Source: Sporocytophaga myxococcoides DSM 11118 (GTDB taxonomy: Bacteria; Bacteroidota; Bacteroidia; Cytophagales; Cytophagaceae). From it: a DNA stretch of 64,000 nt. This document shows, one piece after another, positions 1 to 10,825 of the stretch. The notes below the pieces were generated by a model, which was not told the origin of the DNA, made no database searches, and saw only the letters and a list, made by a program, of their open reading frames with translations. Each line of letters starts with the position of its first letter. The stretch's first letter is position 1. The DNA lies in contig NZ_AUFX01000005.1 of assembly GCF_000426725.1 (NCBI RefSeq), positions 1 to 64,000 of the forward strand, read 5' to 3'. Made by a program: the position numbers and the translations under genes.

Positions 1-900
1 TCTGCAACAGGTGGAACAGCACCTTACACAGGAACAGGAACTTTCACTGGTCTTGCCGCTGGAACTTACTCTTATACAGTGACCGATGTTAATGGTTGTG
101 CTTCAGCAGTATCAGTAACAATCGCAGAGCCTGTAGCCTTGATTCCGGGTGTGCTTTCAGGTGATACTACAATTTGCGCTGGCGAGAAAGTTAATTATCC
201 GATCATTAGCGGAAACAATGCAAATAATATTACATGGCAGTACGCAGAAGCTCCTTATACTACTTGGGTTACTGCAACAAACAAAGAGTTCCCGCAGGTT
301 CAGGAAGAGCTATATAAAACAAGACAATACAGAGCTCAGGTTTTCAATTCCAGTTCATGTGGTGTGGATTATACAAATTCCATAACAATAACAGTTAATC
401 CTTTACCAAATCTAAATGCTGGAAAGGATACCACAATTGTAACAAATAAAAAGGTTCAACTGCAGGCTACTGGTGGAACAACTTATGTATGGATGGCCGA
501 AAAGAGCTTAAGTGGTCTGTTTATTGCTGATCCAGTGGCAAGTCCTTCTGAAACAACTACCTATTCAGTAGAAGCAACAAATGAGTTTGGTTGCAAAGCA
601 ACTGACGAGATTACAGTCTCAGTAGTAGGAAGAAGACCTGTTATGATTCCGAATACATTTACTCCAAATGGTGATGGTACATATGATGAATGGGTAATTG
701 AAAATATAGGAGATTATCCTGAAGCGACACTTGAAATTTATAACCGCTATGGAAGTATCATCATCAAATGGAATAAAAATATTGAGTCGTGGGATGGAAG
801 AGTAAAAGGTGTAGACATGGCAGTAGGAACGTATTTCTATATTTTAGATTTAAAAGATGGATCTGAACCAATTGCAGGATCAGTAAGTATAATCAGATAG
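1..900 (+). CDS. SprB-like adhesin, 3' part (SprB repeat, CHU_C gliding-motility C-terminal domain)
   Basis: The reading frame is open from base 1, so this is the C-terminal 299 residues of a longer surface protein. The first ~45 residues form one SprB-type repeat (TGTGTFTGL, then AGTYSYTVTDVNGC), typical of repetitive gliding adhesins. An Ig/PKD-like stretch with cysteines follows. The last ~85 residues begin IPNTFTPNGDGTYDEW and end WDGRVKG...GTYFYILDL, the gliding motility-associated CHU_C domain that acts as a type B sorting signal for the type IX secretion system. Two bases separate it from a PorP/SprF gene, the usual sprB-sprF order, so the protein is probably exported and anchored with that partner. 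The true start and repeat number lie outside the window. Confidence 0.88.
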   Translation, partial: SATGGTAPYTGTGTFTGLAAGTYSYTVTDVNGCASAVSVTIAEPVALIPGVLSGDTTICAGEKVNYPIISGNNANNITWQYAEAPYTTWVTATNKEFPQVQEELYKTRQYRAQVFNSSSCGVDYTNSITITVNPLPNLNAGKDTTIVTNKKVQLQATGGTTYVWMAEKSLSGLFIADPVASPSETTTYSVEATNEFGCKATDEITVSVVGRRPVMIPNTFTPNGDGTYDEWVIENIGDYPEATLEIYNRYGSIIIKWNKNIESWDGRVKGVDMAVGTYFYILDLKDGSEPIAGSVSIIR

Positions 901-902
901 TT

Positions 903-1997
903 ATGAAAAGAATTTTAATATTAGTGTTTTTGGTAATTGCCTGTTCTGATATTTATGGTCAGCAGATACCGCAATTTTCCCAATACATTTGGAACAGCTA
1001 TCTGATTAATCCTGCCATAGCAGGTGCAGATAATTTTGTTGAAGCCAAGGTGGGATACAGAAATCAGTGGGTGGGCCTGGAAGGTGCGCCTCGGACTGGT
1101 TACTTAACCATTCAAGGACAGAAGGGGAAGAAGTTAATTAACAGGGAAGATGTCGATGTTGTAAACAGAAGACGAACTAGAGGTTTTAAGAAACCACTAA
1201 ATGGAGTTGAAAAAGCTTTGGGATATAAAACTAGAAAATATCCTACTGCTCCTGCATCCTTCAAATTGAAGGGCCATCATGGTTTCGGCGGGCAGATTAT
1301 GCTTGACAGGATAGGCCCTTTCAGTACCCTTGGTATTTATGGATCTTATGCCTATCATATTCCTTTGGCCCGGGAAACTTATATGTCTATGGGTACCTTC
1401 CTTGGGATCAAACAATACAGAATTGATGTTGATAAAATAATACTGAATGCTAATCCTAATGCTAATCCGGTTCAGGATAATGCAATCGGTAATTCAGGAA
1501 ATCTCAGTACCATTACACCTGATGCTATGGTAGGTTTGATGGTTTATTCTCCGAAGTACTATGTAGGAATTTCAATGGATCAGATTTTCAGTAGTAAACT
1601 TAAGTTTCAGAATACTACCGCTTATGCTTTCACGCAAAACAGTACTTTGTCTCCGCACTATTTTCTGATGGGAGGTTACAGGGTAAATCTATCGGAAGAG
1701 CTTGCAGTAGTACCTTCTGCTATCGTCAGATACAATAATGGAGTCCCACCATCTGTAGATCTTACAGCAAAGTTTAATTATAAAGATCTTATCTGGGCTG
1801 GAGCTTCTATGAGGGCAAAGGATGCTTTTATAGTTCTGTTCGGAATTTCTTATAGAAATATGCTTGATATCGGTTATTCCTATGATATGACTACAAGCAG
1901 AATCCGTCAGTTTAGCAGAGGAACTCATGAAATTGTACTTTCATACAGAATGGTAAATAAACCTACAACAGGTTGTAAGCCAAGTTATGTATGGTAG
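903..1997 (+). CDS. PorP/SprF family type IX secretion outer-membrane protein
   Basis: This 364-residue protein has an N-terminal signal peptide ending near YGQQ, followed by QIPQFSQYIWNSYLINPAIAGA, which is close to the PorP/SprF family start (QxPxFSQYMxNxxxxNPAxAG). Later residues alternate in the manner of an outer-membrane beta barrel. SprF-like proteins help export and surface-anchor SprB-like CHU_C proteins. The gene starts two bases after such an adhesin, so the two are almost certainly co-transcribed partners. A basic insert at about residues 75-120 (KKLINRED...VNRRRTRGFKKP) is longer than in many relatives and may be a loop. A second paralogue lies at 53708-54640. Confidence 0.87.
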   Translation: MKRILILVFLVIACSDIYGQQIPQFSQYIWNSYLINPAIAGADNFVEAKVGYRNQWVGLEGAPRTGYLTIQGQKGKKLINREDVDVVNRRRTRGFKKPLNGVEKALGYKTRKYPTAPASFKLKGHHGFGGQIMLDRIGPFSTLGIYGSYAYHIPLARETYMSMGTFLGIKQYRIDVDKIILNANPNANPVQDNAIGNSGNLSTITPDAMVGLMVYSPKYYVGISMDQIFSSKLKFQNTTAYAFTQNSTLSPHYFLMGGYRVNLSEELAVVPSAIVRYNNGVPPSVDLTAKFNYKDLIWAGASMRAKDAFIVLFGISYRNMLDIGYSYDMTTSRIRQFSRGTHEIVLSYRMVNKPTTGCKPSYVW

Positions 1998-2053
1998 CTC
2001 GATACTCTATCTTTATTGGTTTGTATAAAGTTTAATAGTTGTTATATTTAAAA

Positions 2054-3973
2054 ATGAATTTCATTAAACAGTATATCTTAATCTTTACCTTTATTCTAAT
2101 TTCTGCAATGGTATGTCAGGGGCAGGCTCCTTCTGACAAAAAAGCCAAAAAACATTATGAATATGGAGTGTCGTTTTTTACAGATGGCGATTTTAAAGGC
2201 GCAATGGAAAACTTCATTATTGCGGAAAATATTGATAAGGAACATGCTGGGATTAAGTATTACCTGGGGGCATGTTATTGCGAATTGAAAAGTTATTCAA
2301 AAGCATTGTCTTATCTGGAAGATGCCAAATCAAAAGGATGCACTATACGCGAACTGAATTTTTATTTAGGTAGAGCAAATCATTTAACCCATAATTTTAA
2401 GGAGGCCATTCCGTATTACACTGCGTTTCAGCAGCAGTTGAAGGGATCTGAGAGAAACAGAGTGCAGGAACTGGACAATTTGATCAAAAATTGTCATAAC
2501 GGAATAAAGCTAATCGCAAGTCCTTTGGAAATAAAAGTTAAAAATCTCGGACCTACTGTTAATTCTAAATTTCCGGATTATAATCCTGTAATTTCTGCTG
2601 ATGAATCAATGCTTTATTTTACATCACGAAGGGATAATAGTACAGGTCAGATGCTTCATGAAGATTTTCACTATTATGAAGATATTTACTATTCAATAAA
2701 AGATACAAATTGGTCTTCTGCTGAAGGTGTTGGAAGTAAGATAAATACGGAGAGTCATGATGCATGTATAGGTTTAAGTGCTGATGGGCAACAAATGCTT
2801 ATATATAAAGCCACTTCAAATGGTGGAGATTTGTTTATCAGTAATCTTGATGGGAAAAACTGGTCGTCACCAAAAAATCTCGGGCCTAATATCAATACGC
2901 CTTTCTGGGAGTCCAGCGGTAGTTTGTCTTCAGATCATAAAGTCTTGTTTTTTACAAGCAACAAAAGCGGTGGTGTTGGTGGTACAGATATTTATATGAC
3001 AAAGATGCAGGGTAACGGAGAGTATAGTACACCAATATTACTAGGGCCACAGGTTAATACTCCGGACGATGAATTGTCGCCTTTTATTCATGCAGATGGA
3101 AAAACACTTTATTTTAGTTCGAGAAGTTATAACTCTATGGGTGGTTTTGATATTTTTTCTGTTGAAATAGATCTTGAAACAGGAGAAATATTATCCAATC
3201 CTGAAAATATCGGGTATCCCATCAATACAGCTGATGATGATGTGTATTTTACCTGGTCAGCTGATAATTCAAGAGCTTATTTTTCTTCTGTAAGAGAAGG
3301 AGGAAACGGTGAGAAAGATATATACATGCTTGAAAGAAGTATAGCTCTTGCCCCTGTTGTTGTTTGGAAAGGGAGAGTAATAGATGAAATGACATTACAA
3401 CCTATTGAAGCTAAAATTGAGATCTCGGATAACTCAACTCAAAAGTCTGTGGGTAAATTTTTACCAAATAAGAGTTCCGGTAAATATATTATTGCTTTAC
3501 CTACCGGACGTAATTATAATATTGCAGTTGAATCTGAAAATTATTCTTTCTTTTCAAAAAATCTTGATGTCTCAAGTCTTAATAAATACGAAGAAATAGA
3601 TGAGGATATTTATCTAAGGCCCCTTAAAAAGGGAACTGTTATTGTTCTCAGAAATATTTTCTTTAATGTTAATGACGCTTCTCTTAGGCCTGAGTCTGAG
3701 ATTGAACTTACCAGGGTTTTTAACTTCTTATTAAAATATCCAAATATAAAGTTAGAAGTATCCGGCCATAGCGATAGTGATGGCAATCGGGGGTATAATA
3801 TGGAGTTATCCAAAAAGAGAGCTGCTGCAGTTGCTGAATACTTAATTAAAAAAGGTATAAGGGCCGATAGGCTTATAAGTAATGGTTATGGGCCAAATAA
3901 GCCTATTGCTCCAAATGATAGTCCTAAAAACAAGCAAATCAACCGTAGGACCGAGTTAATGATTGTTGAATAA
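2054..3973 (+). CDS. OmpA-family protein with TPR, PD40 propeller and carboxypeptidase-regulatory-like domains
   Basis: I chose the ATG at 2054 because it opens directly onto a signal peptide (MNFIKQYILIFTFILIS); a TTG at 2039 adds only five residues. Of 639 residues, about 30-140 resemble TPR repeats (YEYGVSFFTDGDFKGAMENF), about 170-430 hold WD40-like PD40 blades (ESMLYFTSRRD, KTLYFSSRSYN, SRAYFSSVREG), about 440-510 a carboxypeptidase-regulatory-like beta domain, and about 520-639 an OmpA peptidoglycan-binding domain (EVSGHSDSDGNRGYN, NRRTELMIVE). It probably tethers an outer-membrane complex to the cell wall. Proteins of this architecture commonly follow sprF genes in gliding loci, and this one ends the adhesin-SprF-OmpA operon before a strong terminator. 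Confidence 0.86.
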   Translation: MNFIKQYILIFTFILISAMVCQGQAPSDKKAKKHYEYGVSFFTDGDFKGAMENFIIAENIDKEHAGIKYYLGACYCELKSYSKALSYLEDAKSKGCTIRELNFYLGRANHLTHNFKEAIPYYTAFQQQLKGSERNRVQELDNLIKNCHNGIKLIASPLEIKVKNLGPTVNSKFPDYNPVISADESMLYFTSRRDNSTGQMLHEDFHYYEDIYYSIKDTNWSSAEGVGSKINTESHDACIGLSADGQQMLIYKATSNGGDLFISNLDGKNWSSPKNLGPNINTPFWESSGSLSSDHKVLFFTSNKSGGVGGTDIYMTKMQGNGEYSTPILLGPQVNTPDDELSPFIHADGKTLYFSSRSYNSMGGFDIFSVEIDLETGEILSNPENIGYPINTADDDVYFTWSADNSRAYFSSVREGGNGEKDIYMLERSIALAPVVVWKGRVIDEMTLQPIEAKIEISDNSTQKSVGKFLPNKSSGKYIIALPTGRNYNIAVESENYSFFSKNLDVSSLNKYEEIDEDIYLRPLKKGTVIVLRNIFFNVNDASLRPESEIELTRVFNFLLKYPNIKLEVSGHSDSDGNRGYNMELSKKRAAAVAEYLIKKGIRADRLISNGYGPNKPIAPNDSPKNKQINRRTELMIVE

Positions 3974-3992
3974 TAAAATGGAATATAAAATA

Positions 3993-4016
3993 AGGCTCCC
4001 AATGGGAGCTTTTTTA
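3993..4016 (+). terminator. Rho-independent terminator of the adhesin-SprF-OmpA operon
   Basis: The stem GCTCCC/GGGAGC (3995-4000 with 4004-4009) has a 3-base loop, extends through a G-T and an A-T pair, and is followed by a run of T. It ends just before the convergent response regulator stop at 4021. Confidence 0.85.
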
Positions 4017-4020
4017 TTTA

Positions 4021-4404
4021 TCAGCTGAAATGCTTTTCCATAACGGAATTGATCTTTTCCGCAGTAAGGGGCTTGTTGAGGTATCCCATTACAGAAGGAT
4101 GATTTTCCAGTTTGCTCATATCATTTTCATTGGATGAAGTTGTGAGAACTACAATTACCGGATCGCTCGAAGTATGTGTTTTATAAGAGTTCAGAAATTC
4201 AAAACCATCCATCACTGGCATATTAATATCCAGAAGAATTAACTCGGGACAGGTTGCGCTTTTATTGATATGATTAATAGCTTCTTTTCCATTTAATGCT
4301 ACATTTATTTCATTAGCTATTTCAAGCTTTTTGAGAAGCCTTGCGTTTAAAAAATTGTTTACATTATCATTATCAACGAGAAGAATTTTATCAATCTTTT
4401 TCAT
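4021..4404 (-). CDS. Single-domain response regulator (CheY-like receiver)
   Basis: These 127 residues form a complete receiver domain with no output domain. The acidic pocket is at D11/D13 (LLVDNDN), the phosphoacceptor is D59 (ILLDINMPVMDG), the switch threonine is in VLTTSS, and the conserved lysine is in LNKPL. It is the last gene of a minus-strand run with heme oxygenase, a bacteriophytochrome core and a hybrid CheB-CheR-kinase. The context suggests it takes phosphate from that kinase and passes it on by protein contact, but this is inference. The 126-base gap to the heme oxygenase gene is wider than the other gaps, so a separate promoter is possible. Confidence 0.9.
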   Translation of the reverse strand: MKKIDKILLVDNDNVNNFLNARLLKKLEIANEINVALNGKEAINHINKSATCPELILLDINMPVMDGFEFLNSYKTHTSSDPVIVVLTTSSNENDMSKLENHPSVMGYLNKPLTAEKINSVMEKHFS

Positions 4405-4530
4405 TGCAATATTAAGTTTAGTTATTGTAAAGATAAAAAGTGATGAATATATTGAATGTAATAATATTTGTTTAGCTTTTTATTCTCGGTTAAGAAATTT
4501 TTGTACTTCCTTTGATAAAAAGCAACACAT

Positions 4531-5112
4531 TTATAAAGATTTCTGTTCTGACTCTACCCAGTTTTTAAATTTAATGAAAGTTTCATTTGCAGCATCAATG
4601 ATGGTGTCATCATCATTTACAGCGCTGCTATAATGGGTTAAAGCTTCACAGAATGATTTCCATTTTTTTCCTGTTTCTTCTCCGTATCCATTGAAGAAAC
4701 TTACACCAGAGTCTTTATTTAAAGAGATAGTTTCACTAATAATTCTGGATATCATTCTTCCTCCAAGGGTTGAACCCTCCATAACATAAAGGCATCCAAG
4801 AGCCTGAGATGAAGTTTTTATTTCCGGTAAGTCATTGCAAAGATTGATTTCTTCATTACACCCAAGCTTGTGAAGATCATCCTTTAATGCAGTTGACTTT
4901 CTCCTTGTTTCAAAATCATGCAGATAATTATGAATATCAGAAAAGCTATTAATTGAATTTTCAAGAGGATGAAAAAAACCATAAAATTTGATCAGTATAT
5001 TTTTGTAAGATTCCAGGCTAAGCTCCCGACTGACAACAGGCTTCATTAAATTGCTATTTTCCATAGCTGCATGGTTTTCGGCAGTTTGCCGTTTTATTTT
5101 TTCAAGAAGCAT
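4531..5112 (-). CDS. Biliverdin-producing heme oxygenase
   Basis: This 193-residue protein has the bacterial heme oxygenase fold signature. Near the N-terminus RQTAENHAAMEN carries the likely proximal heme ligand H14, and the distal-helix glycine-rich segment is LYVMEGSTLGGRMIS. Heme oxygenase opens heme to biliverdin IX-alpha, the chromophore of bacteriophytochromes. The gene lies 29 bases after a bacteriophytochrome gene on the same strand, the classical bphO-bphP pairing, which strongly supports a chromophore-supply role rather than iron scavenging. Confidence 0.9.
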   Translation of the reverse strand: MLLEKIKRQTAENHAAMENSNLMKPVVSRELSLESYKNILIKFYGFFHPLENSINSFSDIHNYLHDFETRRKSTALKDDLHKLGCNEEINLCNDLPEIKTSSQALGCLYVMEGSTLGGRMISRIISETISLNKDSGVSFFNGYGEETGKKWKSFCEALTHYSSAVNDDDTIIDAANETFIKFKNWVESEQKSL

Positions 5113-5141
5113 AAATCTTTAAAATTATGATAGGTACTTAA

Positions 5142-6659
5142 CTAGTTCTGGTTTTTATAAAGAATATCAGTAATAGATTTGTGCAGTTCATCTGCAGCTT
5201 TGAGAGTCTGAGTTGTCCAAGCCTTAGATGTGTTTTTTACAGTTTCTTTCCATGTACCGAATGAGTTTCTGGGATGATATGTTTTCTGATCAGATTCAAA
5301 TTGAATGGCCTCATCAGGATTTCCGCCCCAATGGACAGTCTGAATAATCTCGGGACGAAAGCCCACAATATATTCTCCTCTTTTTACTGATATTGGAATT
5401 ACAATTATTCCACTGGCGTCCTCTTTGTATTTATGGTTTGCATCAAGCTCCATGAGAGTTGTGTCTGAATGAAAAATTTCATCTATATTTTTTACCTTCA
5501 GCCAATAAGAAAGCTCTTTGATAAATGAGGTCTCCGGAGTTTTGCCCAATTCTCCTGTTTTACCATTAAAAACAATCACGGCACCTTGTATCTCCAGCAG
5601 TTCAAGTAAATTATTATTTTCAAGCAGACCGTCTGTAAAATTAGGCGCTGAGGTCATTTGTCTGTATAATCTTGATTGTATAGAATCGAGATGGGAGCTT
5701 ACAAGCAGGTCGTTTTGTTTTTCGTTCATTACAAGCTGCGTAGACAATATGCTTGATAAGAGTTCGAATGCAGACCGAAGGTCATAGGGTATCTCCCTGG
5801 CTGTTCTGTGATGACAAGAAATTAACCCCCATAACTTATCGTTTTTAATTATGGGTGTCGACATTGAAGTCTCAACTTTCATGTTTTGCAAGTATTCCAG
5901 ATGCACAGGTGCCACAGCTCTTAAGTTGCAATCACCAAGGTCTGTATATCTGAAAGTTACAGGATTAAGTATAGGGTTGAGCTTTACTGCTTTGTAACTT
6001 CTATCAGGGATAAATCTATATGGATTATTGAAGTAAAGTTCTCTGGCCTGTTTGGGAATATCAGAGGCGGGAAATCTTAAGCCAAGATAAACATCCATGT
6101 CATCATTCCTGGCCTCGGCAATTACCAGTCCATTCCAGGATTCATCAAACTGGTAAATCATGACTTTGTCAAAGCCGGATATTCTTTTAATCTCTTCGCA
6201 AGCTATTTTGCTGATCTGAGTAATGCTATCAACATTTTTAAGCTTAGCTACAATGTATTTAACATCTTGATATAAGTAGGAAAAATCTTTCTTAATTGCC
6301 GGAACTCTTTCAAGTTCCATCACCACCTGTCCGTCTTTGAAGTGAGCAATAGCAAGACATTCAAGATTATTAAAACTGAAGTTTAAAGGAACTCTTTCTT
6401 TTAAATTGTCATCGTTGATTTTTAATAACAGAGCTTCATAATCTTTCTTTGATAGAAAGGTTGATAGAGGATTGTTGAGGATCTCTATAACCTCTTTGCC
6501 AAAAAGCTCTCTTATATTTTCGCTTACCTGAATAATTGTCCATCTTCTTTTTTCAACAACTATAAGTGCGCCATAAGGTTGTATGGAATTAATAAAATTA
6601 AGAGGCAGATTGCCACAAAAATCCGAATCATAGTTCTTTTTACTTGGATTATTTTCCAT
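5142..6659 (-). CDS. Bacteriophytochrome photosensory core (PAS-GAF-PHY) without output domain
   Basis: The 505 residues contain the full photosensory module. The N-terminal biliverdin-attachment cysteine is C15 (DFCGNLPLNFINSIQPYGAL). The GAF domain has PASDIPKQAR and the chromophore-pocket block LRAVAPVHLEYLQNM...LWGLISCHH. The PHY tongue has PRNSFGTWKETV. The protein then ends after a short helix (KAADELHKSITDIL). There is no HisKA/HATPase domain, unlike most bacteriophytochromes, which are histidine kinases of more than 700 residues. It overlaps the upstream CheB-CheR-PAS-kinase gene by 11 bases, so the light signal is probably passed to that kinase in trans. A far-red/red light sensor is well supported; the partner is inferred. 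Confidence 0.9.
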   Translation of the reverse strand: MENNPSKKNYDSDFCGNLPLNFINSIQPYGALIVVEKRRWTIIQVSENIRELFGKEVIEILNNPLSTFLSKKDYEALLLKINDDNLKERVPLNFSFNNLECLAIAHFKDGQVVMELERVPAIKKDFSYLYQDVKYIVAKLKNVDSITQISKIACEEIKRISGFDKVMIYQFDESWNGLVIAEARNDDMDVYLGLRFPASDIPKQARELYFNNPYRFIPDRSYKAVKLNPILNPVTFRYTDLGDCNLRAVAPVHLEYLQNMKVETSMSTPIIKNDKLWGLISCHHRTAREIPYDLRSAFELLSSILSTQLVMNEKQNDLLVSSHLDSIQSRLYRQMTSAPNFTDGLLENNNLLELLEIQGAVIVFNGKTGELGKTPETSFIKELSYWLKVKNIDEIFHSDTTLMELDANHKYKEDASGIIVIPISVKRGEYIVGFRPEIIQTVHWGGNPDEAIQFESDQKTYHPRNSFGTWKETVKNTSKAWTTQTLKAADELHKSITDILYKNQN

Positions 6660-9600
6660 TAAGAATTTTTTTTGAATTTGCTAAATCATCACCCATTTGC
6701 TGAATACTATTTGCTTTGAGAAAAATTCTAAATGTAGATCCTTCATTCAGCATGCTTTCTACACTGATTTTTCCTCCTGCATTTTCAACTATCTTTTTTA
6801 CAATATAAAGCCCGATTCCAGTGCCATCCACATGAGCGTGGAAGCGTTTAAACATGCCAAACATCTGGTCAAGTTTATCTTCTTCTATGCCAAGCCCATT
6901 ATCACAGAAAGTAATTACAACAAATTCACCAATAGTTTCAGTAGAAATTTTAAGGTGAGGATTTCTATCAGGATGCTTGTATTTTATACCATTGCTGATA
7001 AAATTATAAAAGATACTTCTCAGATTTTTTCTGGAGAAAAGAATAAAAGGAACTTGAAGATTGTATTCAAGGGTAACGTTATTTTTAAGAAAAGAATCCA
7101 ATATAGATAATCTCGTTTCTTCAATTGTTTCCTTTAGGTCAATCAACTCCTGATCTATAATGATTTCTTTCTGAACTTTGGCAATTTCAGTTAAATCTCT
7201 TATAGTCTCTTTAAATTTGGCAATTGAAACATCGACCATTTCCAGAAGCGACTTGAAGTCTTCATCTTCACTTTTAGGCAATACCTCTAACTTTATTGTT
7301 TGAACAAGCCCTTCTATATTAAGTATTGGCGCTTTCAAATCATGAGAAGCGGTATAAATGAAATTGTCCAGATCAGAATTAATTCGGACAAGGTTTTTAT
7401 TCGTTTTCTCAAGCTCAAGCTGAGTCTTTTTTAATGAAGTAAGATCAACTATTGATCCTATGACTCTATATGGCATTCCGTCTTCAAAATGAAGTACGTA
7501 AGCTCTGTCAAGTACATTTGAATAACTACCATCAGCTTTTTCAAATCTGTATTCTTCCTGCCACTGGGTTTTTCCATGAGTTATACAGTTCTGAATGCTC
7601 TCTATAATTTTTTGCTTGTCTTCGGGATGGATCTTCTCAAACCTTGACTCAATACCTTGTGATTCGCCTGTGGTTTCATAGCCAAACATATTTTTGAATC
7701 CTTCATTCCACCATACAGTATTAGAAGAAAAATCCCAATCATAAATAGCATCGTTGGTGGCAAGAGAAAGAGCTTTATAACGCTCCTGACTTATTGTAAG
7801 ATCTCTGGTTCTTTTCTCAACTCTTTCTTCTAGATGATCATTCAGCAGCTGAAGGTTTTGCTGAGTCTTTTTCAATTCTTCATAAGCTTCTCTGATCCTT
7901 AGCTCAGCTTCTCGTTTTTCAGTGATATCACCAATCGTTATGACAAGTGTTTCTCCTGTTTTTATAGCGGATAATTCAAACCACTTATGTTGCTTCTCGC
8001 TATACTGTTCTGTATGTAAGGAGTCATCTGTTTCATAAGCCAGTACAAGTTTTTCAAAAAGTTCGGGCGTTACGATGTCAGAAAATTCAGACTTCAAAAG
8101 TTTGCCATTTAAGGCTTCTGTTTTTTTTCTGAAGATTTTACCTAAAGTGCTGTTGGTAAGAACAAAAGACATGTCTTTAATATTCCCATTTCTATCCTTT
8201 ACAGGTTCCAGAGCCATGATGCCATTGAGTGAACTGTTGTTAACTCCTGAGATAAGATTGTTCAGGCTCTTTAAATAGGTAATATCAATAAACGTAATAA
8301 TAGCTCCATCCACAGTCTGATCCTGTTTGGTATATGGCATAATTTTCATCTGATACCACATATTGTTGTAAGACTGGATTTCCTTTTGCAATAGCGATTG
8401 CGTCTTTAGCACATATCGGATATCCTCTATAAGCCCGGGATGGTTAATATTATTGGAAATATGAGCAATGGGCCTGCCTATATCGCTTTCGATAAGATTA
8501 ATCTGTTTCGCTGAAATAGGAGTAAATTTTCTTATAGCCAGATCTTTATTGATGAAGATCTGAGATATATCCGAGCTTTTAAAGAAGTTATTCAAATCAT
8601 CGTTGAGCTCGATCAGTTCTTTTATCTTGATTTGAAATTCAGCATTTACAGAGTGCAGCTCTTCATTCAATGACTGAAGTTCTTCATTAGTGCTTTGCAA
8701 CTCTTCGTTTGCTGAAACCAATTCCTCATTTGAAGACTGCATTTCCTCATTGGATGTTTCCAACTCTTCAACAGCCGTCTGCAGGTTTTCCCTTGTTTCA
8801 ATCAATTCATCTTCCAGCTCCATAATACGCTCAGAGGTAATAAATTTCTGTTCACTGAGGTCTATGGTATTTTCATTTTTCGGAGTTTCAATCGCGGGTA
8901 ATTCTTTAAAGAATATCCAGTAAATTTTTTTCTCAGTCTTTTTTTCAGTGGTAGGAGAGATAATGATCTGTATGTTGCGTTTGGAATTCTCTTCCTGAAG
9001 TTTTATCCTGTCAAGGGTTACAGTTTCATTATGTTTAATTGCCTTGCGTATAGCCGATCCCAGAACAATAGACAATTCTTCTGATACTATTTTCAGTATA
9101 TTAAGTTCCAAATGTTTGGGCTTAAACTGAATGTATTTTTCATAGTCACCTGAAGCCTGAGTCAGTTCATAATTTTCATTGATACAGACTGCGCTGAAAC
9201 CTGAATGCGCAAGTAACAAGTCGGTCAGGTTAGGTGCAGGTGCTGAAGGAAATGCAAATGGTTTATGTGAAGACTCCGGAAATTTGAACAAAGCAGGACT
9301 ATTAAGAGTAAACCCTCCTAATCCTCCATAACTTTCAGTTGATAATTTCCTTTTGTTACTGGTTTTCTGGTAGATTCTGTATTTTTTGTGTAATTCATTA
9401 AACTCGTGATTCAGATCACCAATGTTTTCACTAGTCCCAAGAAATAAATATCTATTGGGTTTTATGCTGAAGTAAAATTTGGATAGGATATTTTTTTGTA
9501 ATCCATGGTTTAGATATATGAGCAGGTTTCTGCAAGAAATAAGATCTATTTTGCTGTATGGTGCATTTCTTGTCAGGTCATGTTGAGCGAAAACAATCAT

Positions 9601-10782
9601 CTTTCTTAAATGACCATTTATTCTGTAGTTGTCTCCTGATTTATCAAACCATGTTTTTAAGCGCGTTTCTGATATATCTTTTTCAATGGAAGTTGGATAG
9701 ATACCTTTAGAAGCCGTTTCCAGTGCAATTTTATTGATGTCTGTTGCAAATATTTTTACCTGATGTGTAAGGCCATTCTTTAAGATATGTTCGTGAGCAA
9801 GTATTGCAATACTATATGCTTCTTCTCCTGTGCTGCAGGCGGCTACCCATATTTTTATCTCTTTCTCATCGGTATTAAACAGTGCAGGAATTACCTCTTT
9901 CTCCAGAATAGTGAAAGAATCTTTGTCTCTAAAAAATTTTGTTACACCAATCAGAAAGTCCTGAGCCAGTATATCAAGTTCATCCTTGTTAGTGTGAAGA
10001 AAGTCTTTATAATCAATAAGCCTTTTAAAATTGTTTAGGGTCATCCTTTTGGCAATTCTTCTGCTTATTGTGGAGGGCTTGTAGGATGTAAAATCATTTC
10101 CTCCTCTCTTATTAATTAAATTCAGAATTTCGTGAATGATAGTTTCTTCTTCATCAGACAACCGCCCTGGAATAGCATTTCCTGGTGTGTCCTGCAGGAA
10201 ATTTAAAATTTCTTCGGGCATTTGATTTACAGCGAGAATCATATCCGCATTGCCGGTATCTATAGCATTCTTCGGCATCCCGTCAAATTTAGCAGTGACT
10301 GGATCCTGCACTACTGCAAGGCCTCCTGCATTTCTGATTTCTTCTAGGCCCTTTGTACCATCACTGCCTGTTCCTGATAATACTACTCCTATTGCATTGG
10401 GTCCTCGTTGATCTGCCAAAGACTTGAAAAAGATATCAATGGCCATGTTAGGCATTTTGCCTGCTGTCTTTTGATGGAGTTTTAACCTGTTGTTGCTTAA
10501 TGTAATATTTCTGCTTGGAGTTATTACATATATGGAGCCTGCTTCAATAATAATATCTTCCTGAGCTTCATGTATCTGCATTTTTGTATGCTTTGAAAGA
10601 AGCTGAGGCATCATGCTTTTGTAGTCAGAAGATAAATGCTGAATAATGACAAAAGCAGCGTTAACCTCCAGTTTAAGGTTATCAAAAAACTCCATAATAG
10701 CTTCCAGGCCTCCTGCAGAGGCTCCAATTCCTATGATTGGAAAACTATTATTTGATTCTTCGTGTGTTGGGAGCGGTTTCAC
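6649..10782 (-). CDS. CheB-CheR-PAS hybrid sensor histidine kinase
   Basis: This 1377-residue protein is a fusion. CheB methylesterase is at about 12-195 (GIGASAGG nucleophile Ser, IQHLS His, LSGTGSDG Asp). CheR methyltransferase is at about 225-480 ([20 protein letters not shown] loop, SCRNLLIYL). A heptad coiled coil rich in SNEEL/TNEEL repeats lies at about 650-720. Several PAS domains follow (last one [12 protein letters not shown]). A HisKA domain with [10 protein letters not shown] and an HATPase domain with DNGLGIE and [11 protein letters not shown] end the protein. Such proteins are common in Bacteroidota without classical chemotaxis methyl-acceptors. It is the first gene of the phytochrome operon, overlaps the phytochrome gene, and is its most likely signalling partner. 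Confidence 0.9.
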   Translation of the reverse strand: MKPLPTHEESNNSFPIIGIGASAGGLEAIMEFFDNLKLEVNAAFVIIQHLSSDYKSMMPQLLSKHTKMQIHEAQEDIIIEAGSIYVITPSRNITLSNNRLKLHQKTAGKMPNMAIDIFFKSLADQRGPNAIGVVLSGTGSDGTKGLEEIRNAGGLAVVQDPVTAKFDGMPKNAIDTGNADMILAVNQMPEEILNFLQDTPGNAIPGRLSDEEETIIHEILNLINKRGGNDFTSYKPSTISRRIAKRMTLNNFKRLIDYKDFLHTNKDELDILAQDFLIGVTKFFRDKDSFTILEKEVIPALFNTDEKEIKIWVAACSTGEEAYSIAILAHEHILKNGLTHQVKIFATDINKIALETASKGIYPTSIEKDISETRLKTWFDKSGDNYRINGHLRKMIVFAQHDLTRNAPYSKIDLISCRNLLIYLNHGLQKNILSKFYFSIKPNRYLFLGTSENIGDLNHEFNELHKKYRIYQKTSNKRKLSTESYGGLGGFTLNSPALFKFPESSHKPFAFPSAPAPNLTDLLLAHSGFSAVCINENYELTQASGDYEKYIQFKPKHLELNILKIVSEELSIVLGSAIRKAIKHNETVTLDRIKLQEENSKRNIQIIISPTTEKKTEKKIYWIFFKELPAIETPKNENTIDLSEQKFITSERIMELEDELIETRENLQTAVEELETSNEEMQSSNEELVSANEELQSTNEELQSLNEELHSVNAEFQIKIKELIELNDDLNNFFKSSDISQIFINKDLAIRKFTPISAKQINLIESDIGRPIAHISNNINHPGLIEDIRYVLKTQSLLQKEIQSYNNMWYQMKIMPYTKQDQTVDGAIITFIDITYLKSLNNLISGVNNSSLNGIMALEPVKDRNGNIKDMSFVLTNSTLGKIFRKKTEALNGKLLKSEFSDIVTPELFEKLVLAYETDDSLHTEQYSEKQHKWFELSAIKTGETLVITIGDITEKREAELRIREAYEELKKTQQNLQLLNDHLEERVEKRTRDLTISQERYKALSLATNDAIYDWDFSSNTVWWNEGFKNMFGYETTGESQGIESRFEKIHPEDKQKIIESIQNCITHGKTQWQEEYRFEKADGSYSNVLDRAYVLHFEDGMPYRVIGSIVDLTSLKKTQLELEKTNKNLVRINSDLDNFIYTASHDLKAPILNIEGLVQTIKLEVLPKSEDEDFKSLLEMVDVSIAKFKETIRDLTEIAKVQKEIIIDQELIDLKETIEETRLSILDSFLKNNVTLEYNLQVPFILFSRKNLRSIFYNFISNGIKYKHPDRNPHLKISTETIGEFVVITFCDNGLGIEEDKLDQMFGMFKRFHAHVDGTGIGLYIVKKIVENAGGKISVESMLNEGSTFRIFLKANSIQQMGDDLANSKKILNGK

Positions 10783-10825
10783 TGTTTTCTTGTTAGATAT
10801 TAGTGAGATCTTTTTGGTCTGAACT

